DNA of 32,489 nucleotides from Rhizaria sp. SCN 62-66. Taxonomy: Eukaryota > Rhizaria, unplaced. Shown here piece after piece: positions 7,909-18,700 of the stretch; the stretch's first letter is position 1, and the number at the start of each line of letters is the position of its first letter. The stretch covers positions 1 to 32,489 of the forward strand of contig MEDY01000341.1 in the NCBI GenBank assembly GCA_001724265.1, given 5' to 3'. Made by a program: the position numbers and the translations under genes. The notes under the pieces are model-generated. The model was given only the letters and a program-made list of their open reading frames with translations. It did no database searches and was not told the origin of the DNA.

Positions 7909-10821
7909 ACCCATGCCGCCGGACATCCCGGGCATGCCCATGAAGCCCATGCCGGAGAGTCCCATGCTGGGCATGCCGGGCATCCCCAATCCGGGCATAC
8001 CGGGCATGCCCATGCCGGGCATTCCGGGCATGCCCATCATACCGGGCATCGGCGGCAGCCCCATGCCGGGCATCATACCGGGCATGCCCATGCCAGGCAT
8101 CCCCAGACCGCCCATCCCGATGCCGGGCATGCCAGGCATCCCGCCGGGCATACCACCGCCGCTGCCAGCGCCACCACCGCCGCGCTGCTGCTGCATCATC
8201 ATGTTCATAATATGCTGCTGTTGCTGTTGCTGCTGCTGCATGAGCTGCTGCATCTGCGCCACGCTAGGCTTGGCGCCCTGCGCCGCGTCGCCCTCGCCAG
8301 GCCGCGCCAGTCCCGGTGGCGCGCACGGGCCCGCCGAGCCCTGGCTCTGGGTCTGGGTCTGGCTCTGGGCCTCACTGTCCCCGGACTCGGCCGGCGCGTG
8401 TTTGCTGTCGAGCTTGTTCTGGTCACCGGACACGCTGCTGTTGCTGTTGTTCTGCTGTTGCTGCTGCTGCTGGGAGCCGGCGCCGGCGTTGCCCATGTTC
8501 ATGTTCATGTTTATATTCATGTTCATGTTCATGTTCATCATGCCCATCGGACCCATGGGGCCAATCGCGCCGAGGTTCATGCCGCCCATGCCGCCCATGC
8601 CGCCCAGACCGGGCAGAGTACCGCCCATGAAGCCGCTGCCGAGCGGTCCGCCGTGCGGGCCGCCCAGCCCCAGACCGCCGCTGAGGCTGCCGCCGAGGCC
8701 CGTGGATCCCACGCCGCCCATGGCGCCCATGGCGCCCATGGCGCTAAGGCCGAGGCCCAGCCCCATCGCGGGCGGGGTGAACGCGCCTTCGGAGGCGGCG
8801 CTGGTAGGGCCCGCGGCAGCGGAGGAAGAGCCCGAGCCTGTGGAGGCCGGCGCGAGCGCGGAGGCAGAGGCAGAGACAGAGGTCGCTAGCATAGCGTTGT
8901 TGCCGAAGCCGCCGCCGGGCGCGGTGTAGAGCTGCGGACCGAGGCCAAGCGAGAGGCCGCCCAGGCCAAGATTTAGACCGCCCATGCCGCCGCTGCCGAG
9001 GCCTCCGCTGATGCCGCCCATGCCGCCGAAGCCGCCCATGCCGGCCATGCTGCCCAGAGGCATGCCAAGACCCGGGGGCGCGCCCAGCCCAGCCTGGCCG
9101 GGCTGTTGCGACTGCGCGTGCGCAAGCGCGCGCGCCTGCGCCTGGACCTGGCTCAGATGCGACGGCGCGTGCGCGTGCGCGTGCACGGGCGCCGCGGATG
9201 AGGCAGAGCCATTTGCGTCTCTGGGGGCCGCGACGGGCTCAGAACGCGTTTGACTTGAAGACGCAGAAGCAGAGGTAGACGCAGGTACGTTAACAGGCGC
9301 GGGCGCGGGCGTGGGCTTGGGCGGGAGCGGCTCGTCGTCCCAGGCGTCGTTGACGGCGCGGGGCGCGGCAGCAGCGGCAGCCTGCTTCTGCTGCTGCTGC
9401 TGCTGCTGCTGTTCCTCGTCCTCCTCGTCGTCCTCGTACTGAGACTGGTCAGAGTAGTCATCGTTGTTGTTGTCGACAGCGTCGTCGTCGTCGTCGTCGA
9501 CGCCGTCGTCGTGGTTTTTGGTCCCAACGGGCTTCTTTGTCGCGGGGCTCGCGGTAGTGGCTGCGCCGGCCTTCGGAACCGCGGCGACCGCGGAGGGCGA
9601 GGACGCTGAGGTCGCCGCCGCGGACGCCGCAGCTGAGGCAGATGACGACTTGGAGTTCGCGTTTGCCGCAACAGCGGACGCGGACGGCACGGAGGCGGCG
9701 CCTGAGTCGAGCGAGGGGAAGTGGTCCTCGTCGGCCGCGCTTAGAGACGGGAAGCGGTCGTCTGCAGCGCCGGCGGTGAGCGTGGCGACTGGGACCGGCA
9801 CGGCCCAGGCTGAGTTGGCGCGCAGCGCCGGGGGCGCGGCGGCGGCGACCACGGTGGCCGCGGACGGCGCGGACGCCGGCACTGACACCGCGCGCGCTGC
9901 CGCGGGCTGCTGCTGCAGCTGCTGGGGTCGCGTGGTGGCGGCACGCTGCGTTGCGGGCGCGGAACTCGCTGAGACGGCGGTAGGGGGAGCGAGCGGCGAG
10001 GCGCCGGTGAGGGCGCGCGCGGCCATCTGCGCGCCAGTGGAGAAAGAGCCGACGCCGAGCTGGCCGAACTCGGCCATGCGCTCGGCCTCGGCGAGGTGCT
10101 CCTTAGTGAAGCAGTCGACCGGGTTGGCCAGCTCGTGAAGGTACAGGCACTGCGGGTTCGTGCACGTCTGGTAGCGTAGGAAGTAGGAGCAATACTTCGT
10201 TGTACCAAACGTTGCGCGCACGGAGCGTTCGGAGAAGTGACCGCTGTTGATCGCTGTGAGCGCGGCGAGAGCGTCGGCGTGCAGACGGAAGGTGACGTAG
10301 GCAGAGTACGACATGACGTTGTTCGCGTCGACGTGCGCCTGCTTGCGGTTCACAGCGATCTTAACAATCTTACCAAACTTGCCCAGGTACTCCTTCTTAC
10401 GGAGCGTTTCCTCCTTGGCCAGCGCGGGCGGAATGCCGATAATGTAGAGCAGCGTGCGCTGCAGAACACGAAACTCGGCCAGCTCCTCGCGCGACCGCTC
10501 GGCAGACTTCGCGTTCGCCGCCGACGAGGTTCGGCCTGTGGACGCAGCGTTCGCGGCATTCTCGCGGAGTTGGTTCGTCCTGTGAATAATGTTCTTGCTC
10601 TTGCGGAGCGTGTTTGAGTCGATCTGCTTAGGCATTTGTGCCATATCGTAGGGTTTCTGGCATCCCTGGCAACAGGCGGCCTTGGTGCTCGCCATATCCC
10701 TCAAATTATGCCAGCACCAAACGCAGATGCGGAAGCCGCAGTTGCAAGGAAAAAACTCGCGATCTGTCGCATCGAACTCTTCGCAACAGAGCATGCACTC
10801 CGAGACATCCTCGTCGGCCAT
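7450..10821 (-). CDS. CNOT4/Not4-like RING-RRM E3 ubiquitin ligase of the CCR4-NOT complex
   Basis: A 1123-residue protein. Residues 9-58 form the unusual Not4 C4C4 RING (Cys9, 12, 26, 28, 33, 36, 50 or 51, 54; motif FFPCNCGFRICVWCWH). A linker leads to an RRM at about 121-205, with GKFGKIVKIAVN matching the family GKFGKI core, then a CCCH finger (Cys211, 220, 225, His229; TTKYCSYFLRYQTC, followed by LYLHEL). This order is diagnostic of Not4/CNOT4, which in yeast and animals ubiquitinates ribosomal and other substrates during translation quality control and mRNA decay in the cytoplasm. The rest, about 870 residues, is low complexity: Ala/Ser-rich, a D/E run followed by poly-Gln (about 434-475), Gly/Met repeats, and a Q/N-rich C-terminus. 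Known homologues are roughly half this length. The ATG at 10821 directly precedes the RING. Minus-strand TGCAG lies 17 nt upstream. Confidence 0.95.
7862..7915 (-). repeat. Hexanucleotide tandem repeat (CCCATG)9 coding Met-Gly repeats
   Basis: Nine consecutive 6-bp units CCCATG on the plus strand, one changed to CCCATA, encode alternating Gly-Met in the CNOT4-like protein. The near identity of the units suggests recent slippage expansion. The neighbouring 7921-8160 continues as degenerate copies coding Met-Pro-Gly motifs. Confidence 0.9.
7921..8160 (-). repeat. Degenerate Met-Pro-Gly coding repeat
   Basis: Many imperfect copies of CCGGGCATGCC-like units encode PGM, GMPGM and related motifs, giving a pseudo-collagen or elastomeric pattern within the CNOT4-like tail. 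Units differ in length by whole codons, so the reading frame is kept. Confidence 0.8.
8495..8542 (-). repeat. Met-Asn tandem repeat in the CNOT4-like tail
   Basis: Repeated TTCATG hexamers (with TTTATA and similar variants) on the plus strand encode alternating Met-Asn. The run sits between Gly/Met-rich and poly-Gln segments of the CNOT4-like protein. Confidence 0.75.
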
Positions 10822-11610
10822 GCTGAGTGCTATTCACGCTGCAGAGTCAAAGCATGAGAGCGAGATCGGGGTAGGCCGTGGGAGGAAGAGACATGTAGTA
10901 CAAGAAATAAGCGTAACGGATGGGATGGGAGAGGTCACATAAAATAACAAGTTTCATTTTTTCAGAAAAAATAAGGCCTTAAAAAGGGACAAACTGCTCT
11001 CGGTGATGCGTGATCGGACTCCGCAGACACCGCGCCAAAACGGGTGGCCTAGCAAAAGACAGATCACGGTCTGATAGCATCCTGACGGTATTTAAGAAAG
11101 CATCCACCTAGAAAAGGAAAGAATCTACCCGGACATTCAATAATATCACATTTGATGTTTTTCGCGTCGACTAAAGGACCTCCAACGAAAGCGTCCCCTC
11201 TCACTTGTTCCAGACTGTCGCGGACAGAGACTGTAGGCCCTCGATTTTTTCGACCCAGCCCAGTGTCGCTTGTCGTTCGTCGTTGCAAGAGAAAAACAAG
11301 ACGTGAGGCCAGCAAAGAATGGAATTTACTCGGTATTGTCGTCGTCATGTCGATTTTTCATGGGATTTCTCGCATTGAAAACAAGCGATTACATTGTAAT
11401 GTTAAATGCCCAGCTCAGCTCACATCGTCTATCGCCTCCTGTATCTCCTGTTTTCTTTTCTCTTGGCGACCGTTCAACGCTGTCTCCACCAACGACTCTA
11501 CTTCAGCCCTCAACCACTCGCCCGCGTGCGTTTGTGTCTGGCTTTTGCCCCTTACTATTTCGTCAAACTCCGACAGACTTGGGGTGCTGTTGTCTCTGTT
11601 GCTGTGAACG
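10822..11610. other. Divergent intergenic region between CNOT4-like and SNARE genes
   Basis: About 790 bp separate two divergently transcribed starts, so it should contain both promoters. The 150 bp before the SNARE ATG are pyrimidine-rich on the plus strand. The 100 bp before the CNOT4 ATG are pyrimidine-rich on the minus strand and end in TGCAG 17 nt before the ATG. ATTACA-T-TGTAAT, centred near 11396, is a short inverted repeat. Small open frames here have no recognisable domain. I see no TATA box or RNA gene. Confidence 0.5.
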
Positions 11611-12255
11611 ATGTCGCTTGAATCACGCGACGCGGACCTCCGCAAGCTGCATGCCTCCATCCAGGACGGCCTTGGCAACATCCAAAAGAGCAAGTCCAAG
11701 AACAACAAGGACGACATCGCGGCGCTTGCCGCCAAGCTCAAGACCTTCTATTCCGGCCTGGAGCGCGTCAAGTTCGAGATTAGCGAGCTGGACGAGGATG
11801 ACCGCCGGCCGTGGAAGAAACGCTTCAAGGAGCTTCGCACCATGTACGCCGAGTCGCTTAACTCCGTCAAGGCGCTGTCGGAACAGAACAACCGCGAGGA
11901 GCTGCTCGAGACGGCCGACGGCGGTGTCGGCGAGGAGGAGGACACGGAGGAGCGCTACATCCGTCGCGGTGACGAGTTGCTCGATTCGAACAAGTCTGCG
12001 CTGAAGCAGACGCTCGCCACTGTGAACGAAGCGAAGACCGTCGGTACCAAGACGGCTCAGATGCTCGAGGAGCAGAACGCGCAGATGGGCCGCATCGCCG
12101 ACGACCTCGACTCGATGGAGAGCTCCCTGAAGGTCAGCCAGCGCATTCTGCGTCAGATGGCGCGCCGCATGATGACCGACAAGTACATCTGGGTCTGCAT
12201 TGGTCTTGGTATCATGGCCATCATTGCCCTCATTGTCGTTTCTCAAGTCAAGTAA
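11611..12255 (+). CDS. Qb-SNARE, NPSN/Vti1-like, tail-anchored
   Basis: A 214-residue membrane-fusion protein. The N-terminal half (about 5-100) is a charged helical region like the Habc bundle of NPSN/Vti1 SNAREs. The SNARE motif runs about 130-188: VGTKTAQMLEEQNAQMGRIA, then LDSMESSL. The VGT-TA--L--Q--QM-RI pattern is close to plant NPSN proteins, and Gln155 is the likely ionic zero-layer residue. Classical Vti1 proteins have Asp there, which argues for NPSN. After RRMMTDK comes one transmembrane helix (about 192-211), leaving two or three residues in the lumen, as in tail-anchored SNAREs. It would act on post-Golgi, plasma-membrane or cell-division vesicles with Qa, Qc and R partners; the exact step cannot be read from sequence. 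The ATG at 11611 starts the helical domain. No intron is needed. Confidence 0.88.
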   Translation: MSLESRDADLRKLHASIQDGLGNIQKSKSKNNKDDIAALAAKLKTFYSGLERVKFEISELDEDDRRPWKKRFKELRTMYAESLNSVKALSEQNNREELLETADGGVGEEEDTEERYIRRGDELLDSNKSALKQTLATVNEAKTVGTKTAQMLEEQNAQMGRIADDLDSMESSLKVSQRILRQMARRMMTDKYIWVCIGLGIMAIIALIVVSQVK

Positions 12256-12716
12256 GTGATGTTTGCCGAGCCCAAGGCAATCCAGCACGTTACTAAGTCA
12301 TGTATTGCGGGCTTTTCATCGCGGCATTGTACAAGTAATGTTGCTGTATCTTTCGTACTTGCTCTTGTTGTCTTTCAAATCTCAAATCCTGGGCAGTCTT
12401 ACTTGTTGTAAAAGGCAATTATGTATTCTGTTTATCTTTCCCATTCTAATCACAAACACAATCATGATTGGCATGTTTGAGTTGTCTAATACTAGTAATT
12501 TGTTTCTGTAATATCATTTGTCTCTCTATGTTTTGTTTCAATTGTGTCTCTACCCTGTTCCGACGTAAAAAGGTTCATCTTCATGTTGGCGTTGTGACGC
12601 ACGAATACACCATGTCAACAATCGAAAACAATCGCAATCCGATCTGTAACGTGATCCAGCTTTGCCAGTATAAACTATCCGGCCTACCTTAATGTAATCT
12701 CGTGTCAATCAACGAT
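12256..12716. other. Convergent 3' spacer between SNARE and dynein genes
   Basis: An AT-rich stretch of 461 bp between two stop codons facing each other, so it holds both 3' UTRs. I see no AATAAA in either orientation. TGTAAA occurs on the plus strand near 12408 and could serve the SNARE transcript, but that is weak. No gene-like open frame is recognisable. Confidence 0.5.
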
Positions 12717-15700
12717 TTAGTTAGGAGGCGCGAGAAGGAGCGCAGTACCGCGCTTGCTCCAGAAGCTGGGCTCGCGGACGCCGGAGCGGAGCTCGACGTC
12801 CATCAAGTACGAGGGGCGTGTGTCGGGGCCCGTGCGGACGGAGTAAAGGTAGAGCGGCGCGGCGTAGAGGCCCTTGGCCTTGGCCTTCTGGCGCTGTTGG
12901 CGCTTGTCCACGGGGCGGAAGTGCACCAGCGGCATCTCGGACCAGAGCTCCAGCACGGCCGGCTCCGTCAGCGCTGCGCCGTCATTGTCCCAGCGCGCGC
13001 CCTCGAGCACAAGGCCTTTGACGAGCGCGCCGTCGCGCGGCGCTGAGGACAGCGCCTGCTCGTTGTGCACCATAACGGTGAATTCCCAACACAGCGCGTC
13101 GAGGCTCGTGCCAGGAGTGCGGCGGGCGTGCACCTGTTGCAGCGCAGAGAGGTAGCTGTTGGGGAACGCGAGGCCGCCGAGCCAGATGATGCGGGGAGCG
13201 CCGCTCTCGGACCACTTGCGCAATTGCGCCACGCGGCGGCCGAGGTCGCGCATCCACGACGCGAGCGGCAGTACCGAGGGGTACGCCACAGACCACGCCT
13301 TAGGGACGCGACCCGCGAAGAGAGCGTCGGCCACAGTCTCGAGAGCGCTAGACATGACGATGCGGCCCTCAAGCGCGCGCGACAGGTTCTCCAGCGAGTC
13401 GGACAACAGAGCAATGAGTCTATTGTAACGGCCCACCTCTTGCACGAGCACAGTCGACAGAGGACGCTCCTCGCGCGACAGCACGCCAGAGTCAACCGCA
13501 GCCAGCGACGCGTACTGCGTACTACTGCGGCGGCCACCAGCGCCAGCGTTGTTACCACCGGCGTTGCCGCCCGCAGCAGGGCCACTCGCAGCGCTACCGC
13601 CGGCGGGCGCGCCTCCAGTAGCAGCGGCCGCAGCGGCGCCGAACATGGCTGACACGGTGTCCACACCCTGGCCGAACGCAGCGCCGTTGGCGAGCGCAGC
13701 GTAAACAGTGTGCGCGAGGTCGACGGGCGCGGGCAGATGCTCCGAGAGGTGCTGCACGAGCGTTGTCATAACTTCGTCGCGCGTGAGACCGACGCCAGCC
13801 TCGGCGCTCGACAGCGCGAGAAGGTCGGAGAGCAGCTCACCGGCCTCGTTGCGCTGAGCAGCGAGTTGCGCGTTAGCGTGCTGGCCGAGCACCTCAGGCA
13901 GCTCCTCGTCGTAGCCAGGCATGCGGTTGATCTCGCGCAGGTAGTCGCGCAGGTCACCGTCCTCGGGGATGCAGTAGCGCTCGGAGACGGCCGAAAGCGC
14001 GTGGCGCGGCTGCAGTACGGTCTCGTTCAGCGCCTGGCTTGACAGCACGTTAAGTAAACGGCGGTCCACGGCGTCGGTGACACGACCACCGTAGTTGGCC
14101 TGGCCGACGAGGTAGCGAATCGCCTCCCACGGGATGTCGTCGTGGTCTTCGAGGTAGCTCTCGAGCACGTGCTGCGACACCGCAAAGTCGGATTGTGCAA
14201 AGTCGTACGGCGTGTTCCAGCCCAGCGAGGAGAAGCGGTGGCGCTCCACGCACGTGGCGTGCATCCAGGCGACAGAGAAAAGGATGCGCTTGTAGCGCTC
14301 CGCACGACGCGGGCGGTTGAGTTCTTCCTCAGTGAGACCGGCGTAGAGGCGCTGCATGTTGGCACGCATGCCACGGGGCGGCTCGGTGGTGACCTTGGTG
14401 CTGTTTTGCAGCAGCCCGATGGGAAAGTCGGGCGTGGGGTCGGAAGACATCCACAGACGGAATCGGCTGTTCATTTTGCGACCGCGCTTGCCGCCCATTG
14501 CAGCACCGCCACTCGCGGCCGCCGAGGATGCGCCGTCGGCGCCGGTGTCGTCTGCACCCGCGGTCCGGTGCGGCATCAGAGTGGCGCATAGGCGCTCAAG
14601 CTCGGGAAGCCAGTCGGGCACGAGGTGCACGTTGGCGAGATAAACCCACGCGCCTGACGTCACGGAGTCGCGGATCGCGCGCTCTGCCTGCGCAGACTGG
14701 CCGCGGCCCATAGCCAGACACTCGAGCGGCACGCCCTGCTGCGCGGCGAGCGCGCGGAGCTGCGGCAGAGGGTCGACACCAGGCGACAAGATAAACACGA
14801 TAGGCGAGGTGGCCTCAGAGCGGCGGAAGATGTCGTTGACGTCCACGCGCGGAGGCTCGATGAAAGCCTTGTCTAAGTACGTCGCAATAAAAGTGCGGAT
14901 GGCGGCCACGAGACGGTCGGGACGCATCACGCGCAGCAGCAGAATATGTTGCAGCTCACCGCGACGGTTCTGCCAGTCGGCAGGGGGCGACACGCGGTCC
15001 GGCGGCGGGTCCTCGGCACGCGCCCAGGCACGCCACTCGGCGCCGTGTTGCTCGACCGACTGCACGAGGTTGCGGAAGGACGGGAGCTGGTCAAGCGCCA
15101 CAACGAGATCCCACGCGTCCTCGCTGAGCCACTCGCAAGGGTTGCTGGGGCGTTGCGCAGAGCGCACCTCACCCTCGGAGCCACCGGCAACGACGGCCGA
15201 AGTGCCGCGGATGAGGAACGACAGCTCGGAGGGGTCGACGATGCCCTCAGCCTCGAGCTTGCGAAGGCAGAGGTGGAAGGAGAAGAGCAGCTTGTGCTTG
15301 TCGAACAGCGCGCGCGACGCGTACTGGTACATGGCGAGCATGTGCACCTCGGCAATTTCCTCAACGCGCTCCGAAACGTCGATAGCATCGCCGCGGGCGG
15401 CTCGCGTGTCGGCCACCGAGCGGCGGAAAAGCTCGGTGTAGGACGCGAGGGAGAACTGGTACATAGGGTCGATCTCGGCCATGTCGGCGAGCACAAAATA
15501 ACACATAGCAGCACGAGCAGCGCACGGGCGGTAGGCTTCACGAGCGGCATCGATGTGCGCCGACGCAGCCTGAGAGCGCTCAAGCTTGGCCTGGACCTCA
15601 ACCTCGGCGCGCTTAGAAGCGGCGAGAGCGCCGACGAGCGTCTCGTCTTCGAGCAGAGTGCCCTCGGACTCACCGAGCATCGTAAGGATACCGTCCTCGA

Positions 15701-18700
15701 GGTCACGCAGACGCTTGCGGTCGGCCGCGACGTCCTTGATGAGACGCATACGGTCGGACTCGGTCTTAGGCTCCTCAAGCGACACGAGCAGAGACAGGAG
15801 CTGCTGCTCCAGACCGCGGAGCTTGACAGCAAAGTTCACCACGGTGCACTTGATAGCAATCTCAGGCGAGAAGCTCGGGTTCGGCGCCTTGCTGGTGATC
15901 ATGATGCGGAAGCCTGCACGCACGTCGAGATCCTTGTCGTTGAAGTGCACAAGGCGCGACGTCGCTGCGTTGGCAGCGGCAGCAGCGCGCGCGGCCGCAA
16001 GGGCTGACTGCGCGCTATGGCCAGCACCAGCCGCAGCAGCACCATCGTTGGTGACACCACTAGGCGTGAAGAGCGACAGCACCGGGTCGAGCAAAGGGTC
16101 GAGATCGTCAGGAACGTCCTGAACAAGCACGGGGGCGCCCTGTGCCATCGCAGTCTCCATGGTACGGAGCCACGTCGGGTTGGAGAGGTCGCAAAGCACG
16201 AGGCCACGAGACTCCTCCTTGGCGCGAATCCAGCGGCCAGCCTGGCCTTGGGGGTCAATCATGAGCGGCGGGCGCGGCGCGTTGTTGACGAGTACACCGT
16301 TGGCGAGCGACAGAGGATCATTGGGCAGGCCCTGGATAGTCCAGTCAACGAGCTCGGCGGCGGAGGCAAGGAAAACCGTAATGGCCACGCCGGTCGCCGA
16401 GTACGGAACACCGAGACGCTTGAGCTGCGGCTCCCAGTCCTCCCTGATGAGGTGCTCGCGGTACTGGTCCAGGAAGGGACCGGCATAGACGAGGAAACCG
16501 GCGGCAAGTGCGCAGTCACCGACGAGCGTGGACATGGTGGCAAATAGCACTTTGACCTGCTCATCCCAGCGGCCACGCTTGTCGGAGAGACCATCGACGA
16601 GTTGAGCGGCACGCGCGAGCTTGACCTCGAGGTCAATAGCCTGCTGGTGCACGGTCTCGGACTCGCTCTTGAGCTCCTGCAGACGCTGCTCAAGACGGAC
16701 GAGGTTGGCAGCGACCTCCTCGAGCTGAGCCTGCGCGGCAGCGAGCTGCTGCGTCTTCTGCTCGAGACTAAGCTCGGCAGCACGCAGCGCCTCACGACGT
16801 GGCTGCACATCACGAAACACCTTGGCGTACATCTCCATCGCGCACACCCAGTCGCAGAGTGCACCAGCGGCTGCGGAAACGTCGCTAATATCGTCGGCGT
16901 TAAAGTCCTTGTGCTTGGTATACTTGCCGACAGCCTTAAGTGTAGCGTTCGAGATGTTGTCCTTGTCGAAGTTCTGCAGGCGCGCCAAGAAACTAGGGTC
17001 GGAGAGCTGCTTCTTGGCAGAGGGCCAAGAGACTTCCTCGCCGAGAATGACCATGACAGCGCACATCACCTTCTCGACGGCCTTGGGCGGCTTGGTGTAC
17101 GACTTGACTTCGGTGACGGCCGTGCGCGAGAGCTCGTTAAGAGACTTCATGGCCTTTTCGAGTGCGGGGGTAACCTTGTCAAGCTCGGCCTGAGCGAACA
17201 TCTTAATCTTCATCGTCTCGAGGGCATCCTCTTTGGTGCGAGCGGCCTCAATCTCGACCTGGCGCTTCTGTTCATCGGCAGCGCGCTGCTTCTGCATGAT
17301 CTCAACCATGAGCTTGTCGCACTGGTTCTTCTTCTGCGCCACAGCGCGGTTCTTCTCCTCGAGCTCAAGGCCGAGAGTGTTAACGGCGCTCTGCGTTGCC
17401 TCGAGCTTGCCGATCGACGCGTAGAGCTTTTGGATTTGCAACGCGACCTCGCTCTGCTTCTTGCGCATTAGGTCCTTGTGCACGCGCACGACGTCAAGAT
17501 ACTTGGTCGGCGTGATGTGATTTACGCGGTGCATCTCAGCCAGCATGCGCGCCGCCTGCGTTTCAGCACTCGTGTGGAAGTGCGTGAACACTTGCGCCAA
17601 CGAATCAGCCATGCGCGCTGCGGCCTGTGGCGTGGTGCCAATGAGCTCGGCCACAGTCGGGATCGGGGTGAACTCGGTCTTGACGGGCTTCTTGGCGGCG
17701 TCCTCCTCCTTCTTCTCCTCAGACGGCAGAGGCGCGAACAGAGGCGCAATGATCTTCTTGGCTGGTACAACGGGCTGCACGGGGGCGGCCACGGCCGGAG
17801 GCACGAAGACACCCATGAAGGCGTTGGCGACCTCCTTGAGTGCCTGCTCGGGCCAGCGCGAGAACCAGTCAATAACACAACAATTGACGAGCGCAGGGAA
17901 GTTGCGGCAGCGCTCGCGGAAAGCCTTGCCAACGGGTGACATGCACATAATGACATGCATGTTGGAACGTGCGCGGGAAATGAAAAAGTTGTACAGGTCA
18001 GCTGATGTGGCGGGCACACCGGCGCGCGCGGCATCAGAGCGCAGGTTGTCGAGGATGGGGTTAAGCTCCTCCGGGGGGAACAGACGCTGCACCTCGCCAT
18101 TCTTGATGATGGCCGTGATGTCCTCCAGGAAGGCCTCGTCCTTGATCTGCATATCGGTCATCATCAGCGCGGTGGGCTGGCGCTTGACTCCGCAGTCAAG
18201 GAAGAGCTCCTTAAGGTCGTCGCGGAAAGCGCGCACGTCGTACTTGGCGCTTGGGTGGATCTGACGAACTTTAAGACCGGCGAGGTAGGCGCCGAGACGA
18301 CCCATGGCTTGGCGACCAGAGCCGCCGACACCGACGAGCAGGCAATGGCCGCGGGACTCAGTAAGGGCGCGGTAGATGCGGAGTACGTGGTCGACGGCGT
18401 CCTTGAAGAGCACGAGGTCCTGCTTGTCTTTGGTGGGGTCGCGGTTGAACTCGGCAATGCGCGCCTCGAGGAAAGAGCGCAGCTCGTCGGATCGCGTGGT
18501 GATGTCCATGTAGGGCGCACGCTCGTCGGCGTCCTCGAGCATCGAGTTAGCCGCAGTGGCCGCGAGCGCAGCGATGGCGGCATCGTCGGCCAGCAGGTCA
18601 GAGTACACAGGCGCGCTGCTCTCGCGAAAGATCTTGCGGATGTTCATCTCGAAGCCCTGCGGCTCGGAAGCGCGCTGGTTCAGGATCTCTAGAAGACGTG

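Noticed and set aside
7525-8929. Two long plus-strand open frames (454 and 391 codons) opposite the CNOT4-like gene
   Set aside because: They are reverse-complement readings of Gly/Met/Pro-coding repeats, made of His-Ala or Pro-Met runs. The sense frame has the RING-RRM domains, and low-complexity GC-rich sequence lacks stops in all frames.
12252-12257. GTAAGT donor-like sequence overlapping the SNARE stop codon
   Set aside because: The transmembrane anchor ends at this point and tail-anchored SNAREs finish within a few residues. No acceptor leading to a plausible extra exon was seen.
14946-17471. Plus-strand open frames of 353 and 289 codons opposite the dynein gene
   Set aside because: They are antisense shadows of AAA4-AAA6 and stalk coding sequence, with no recognisable domain.
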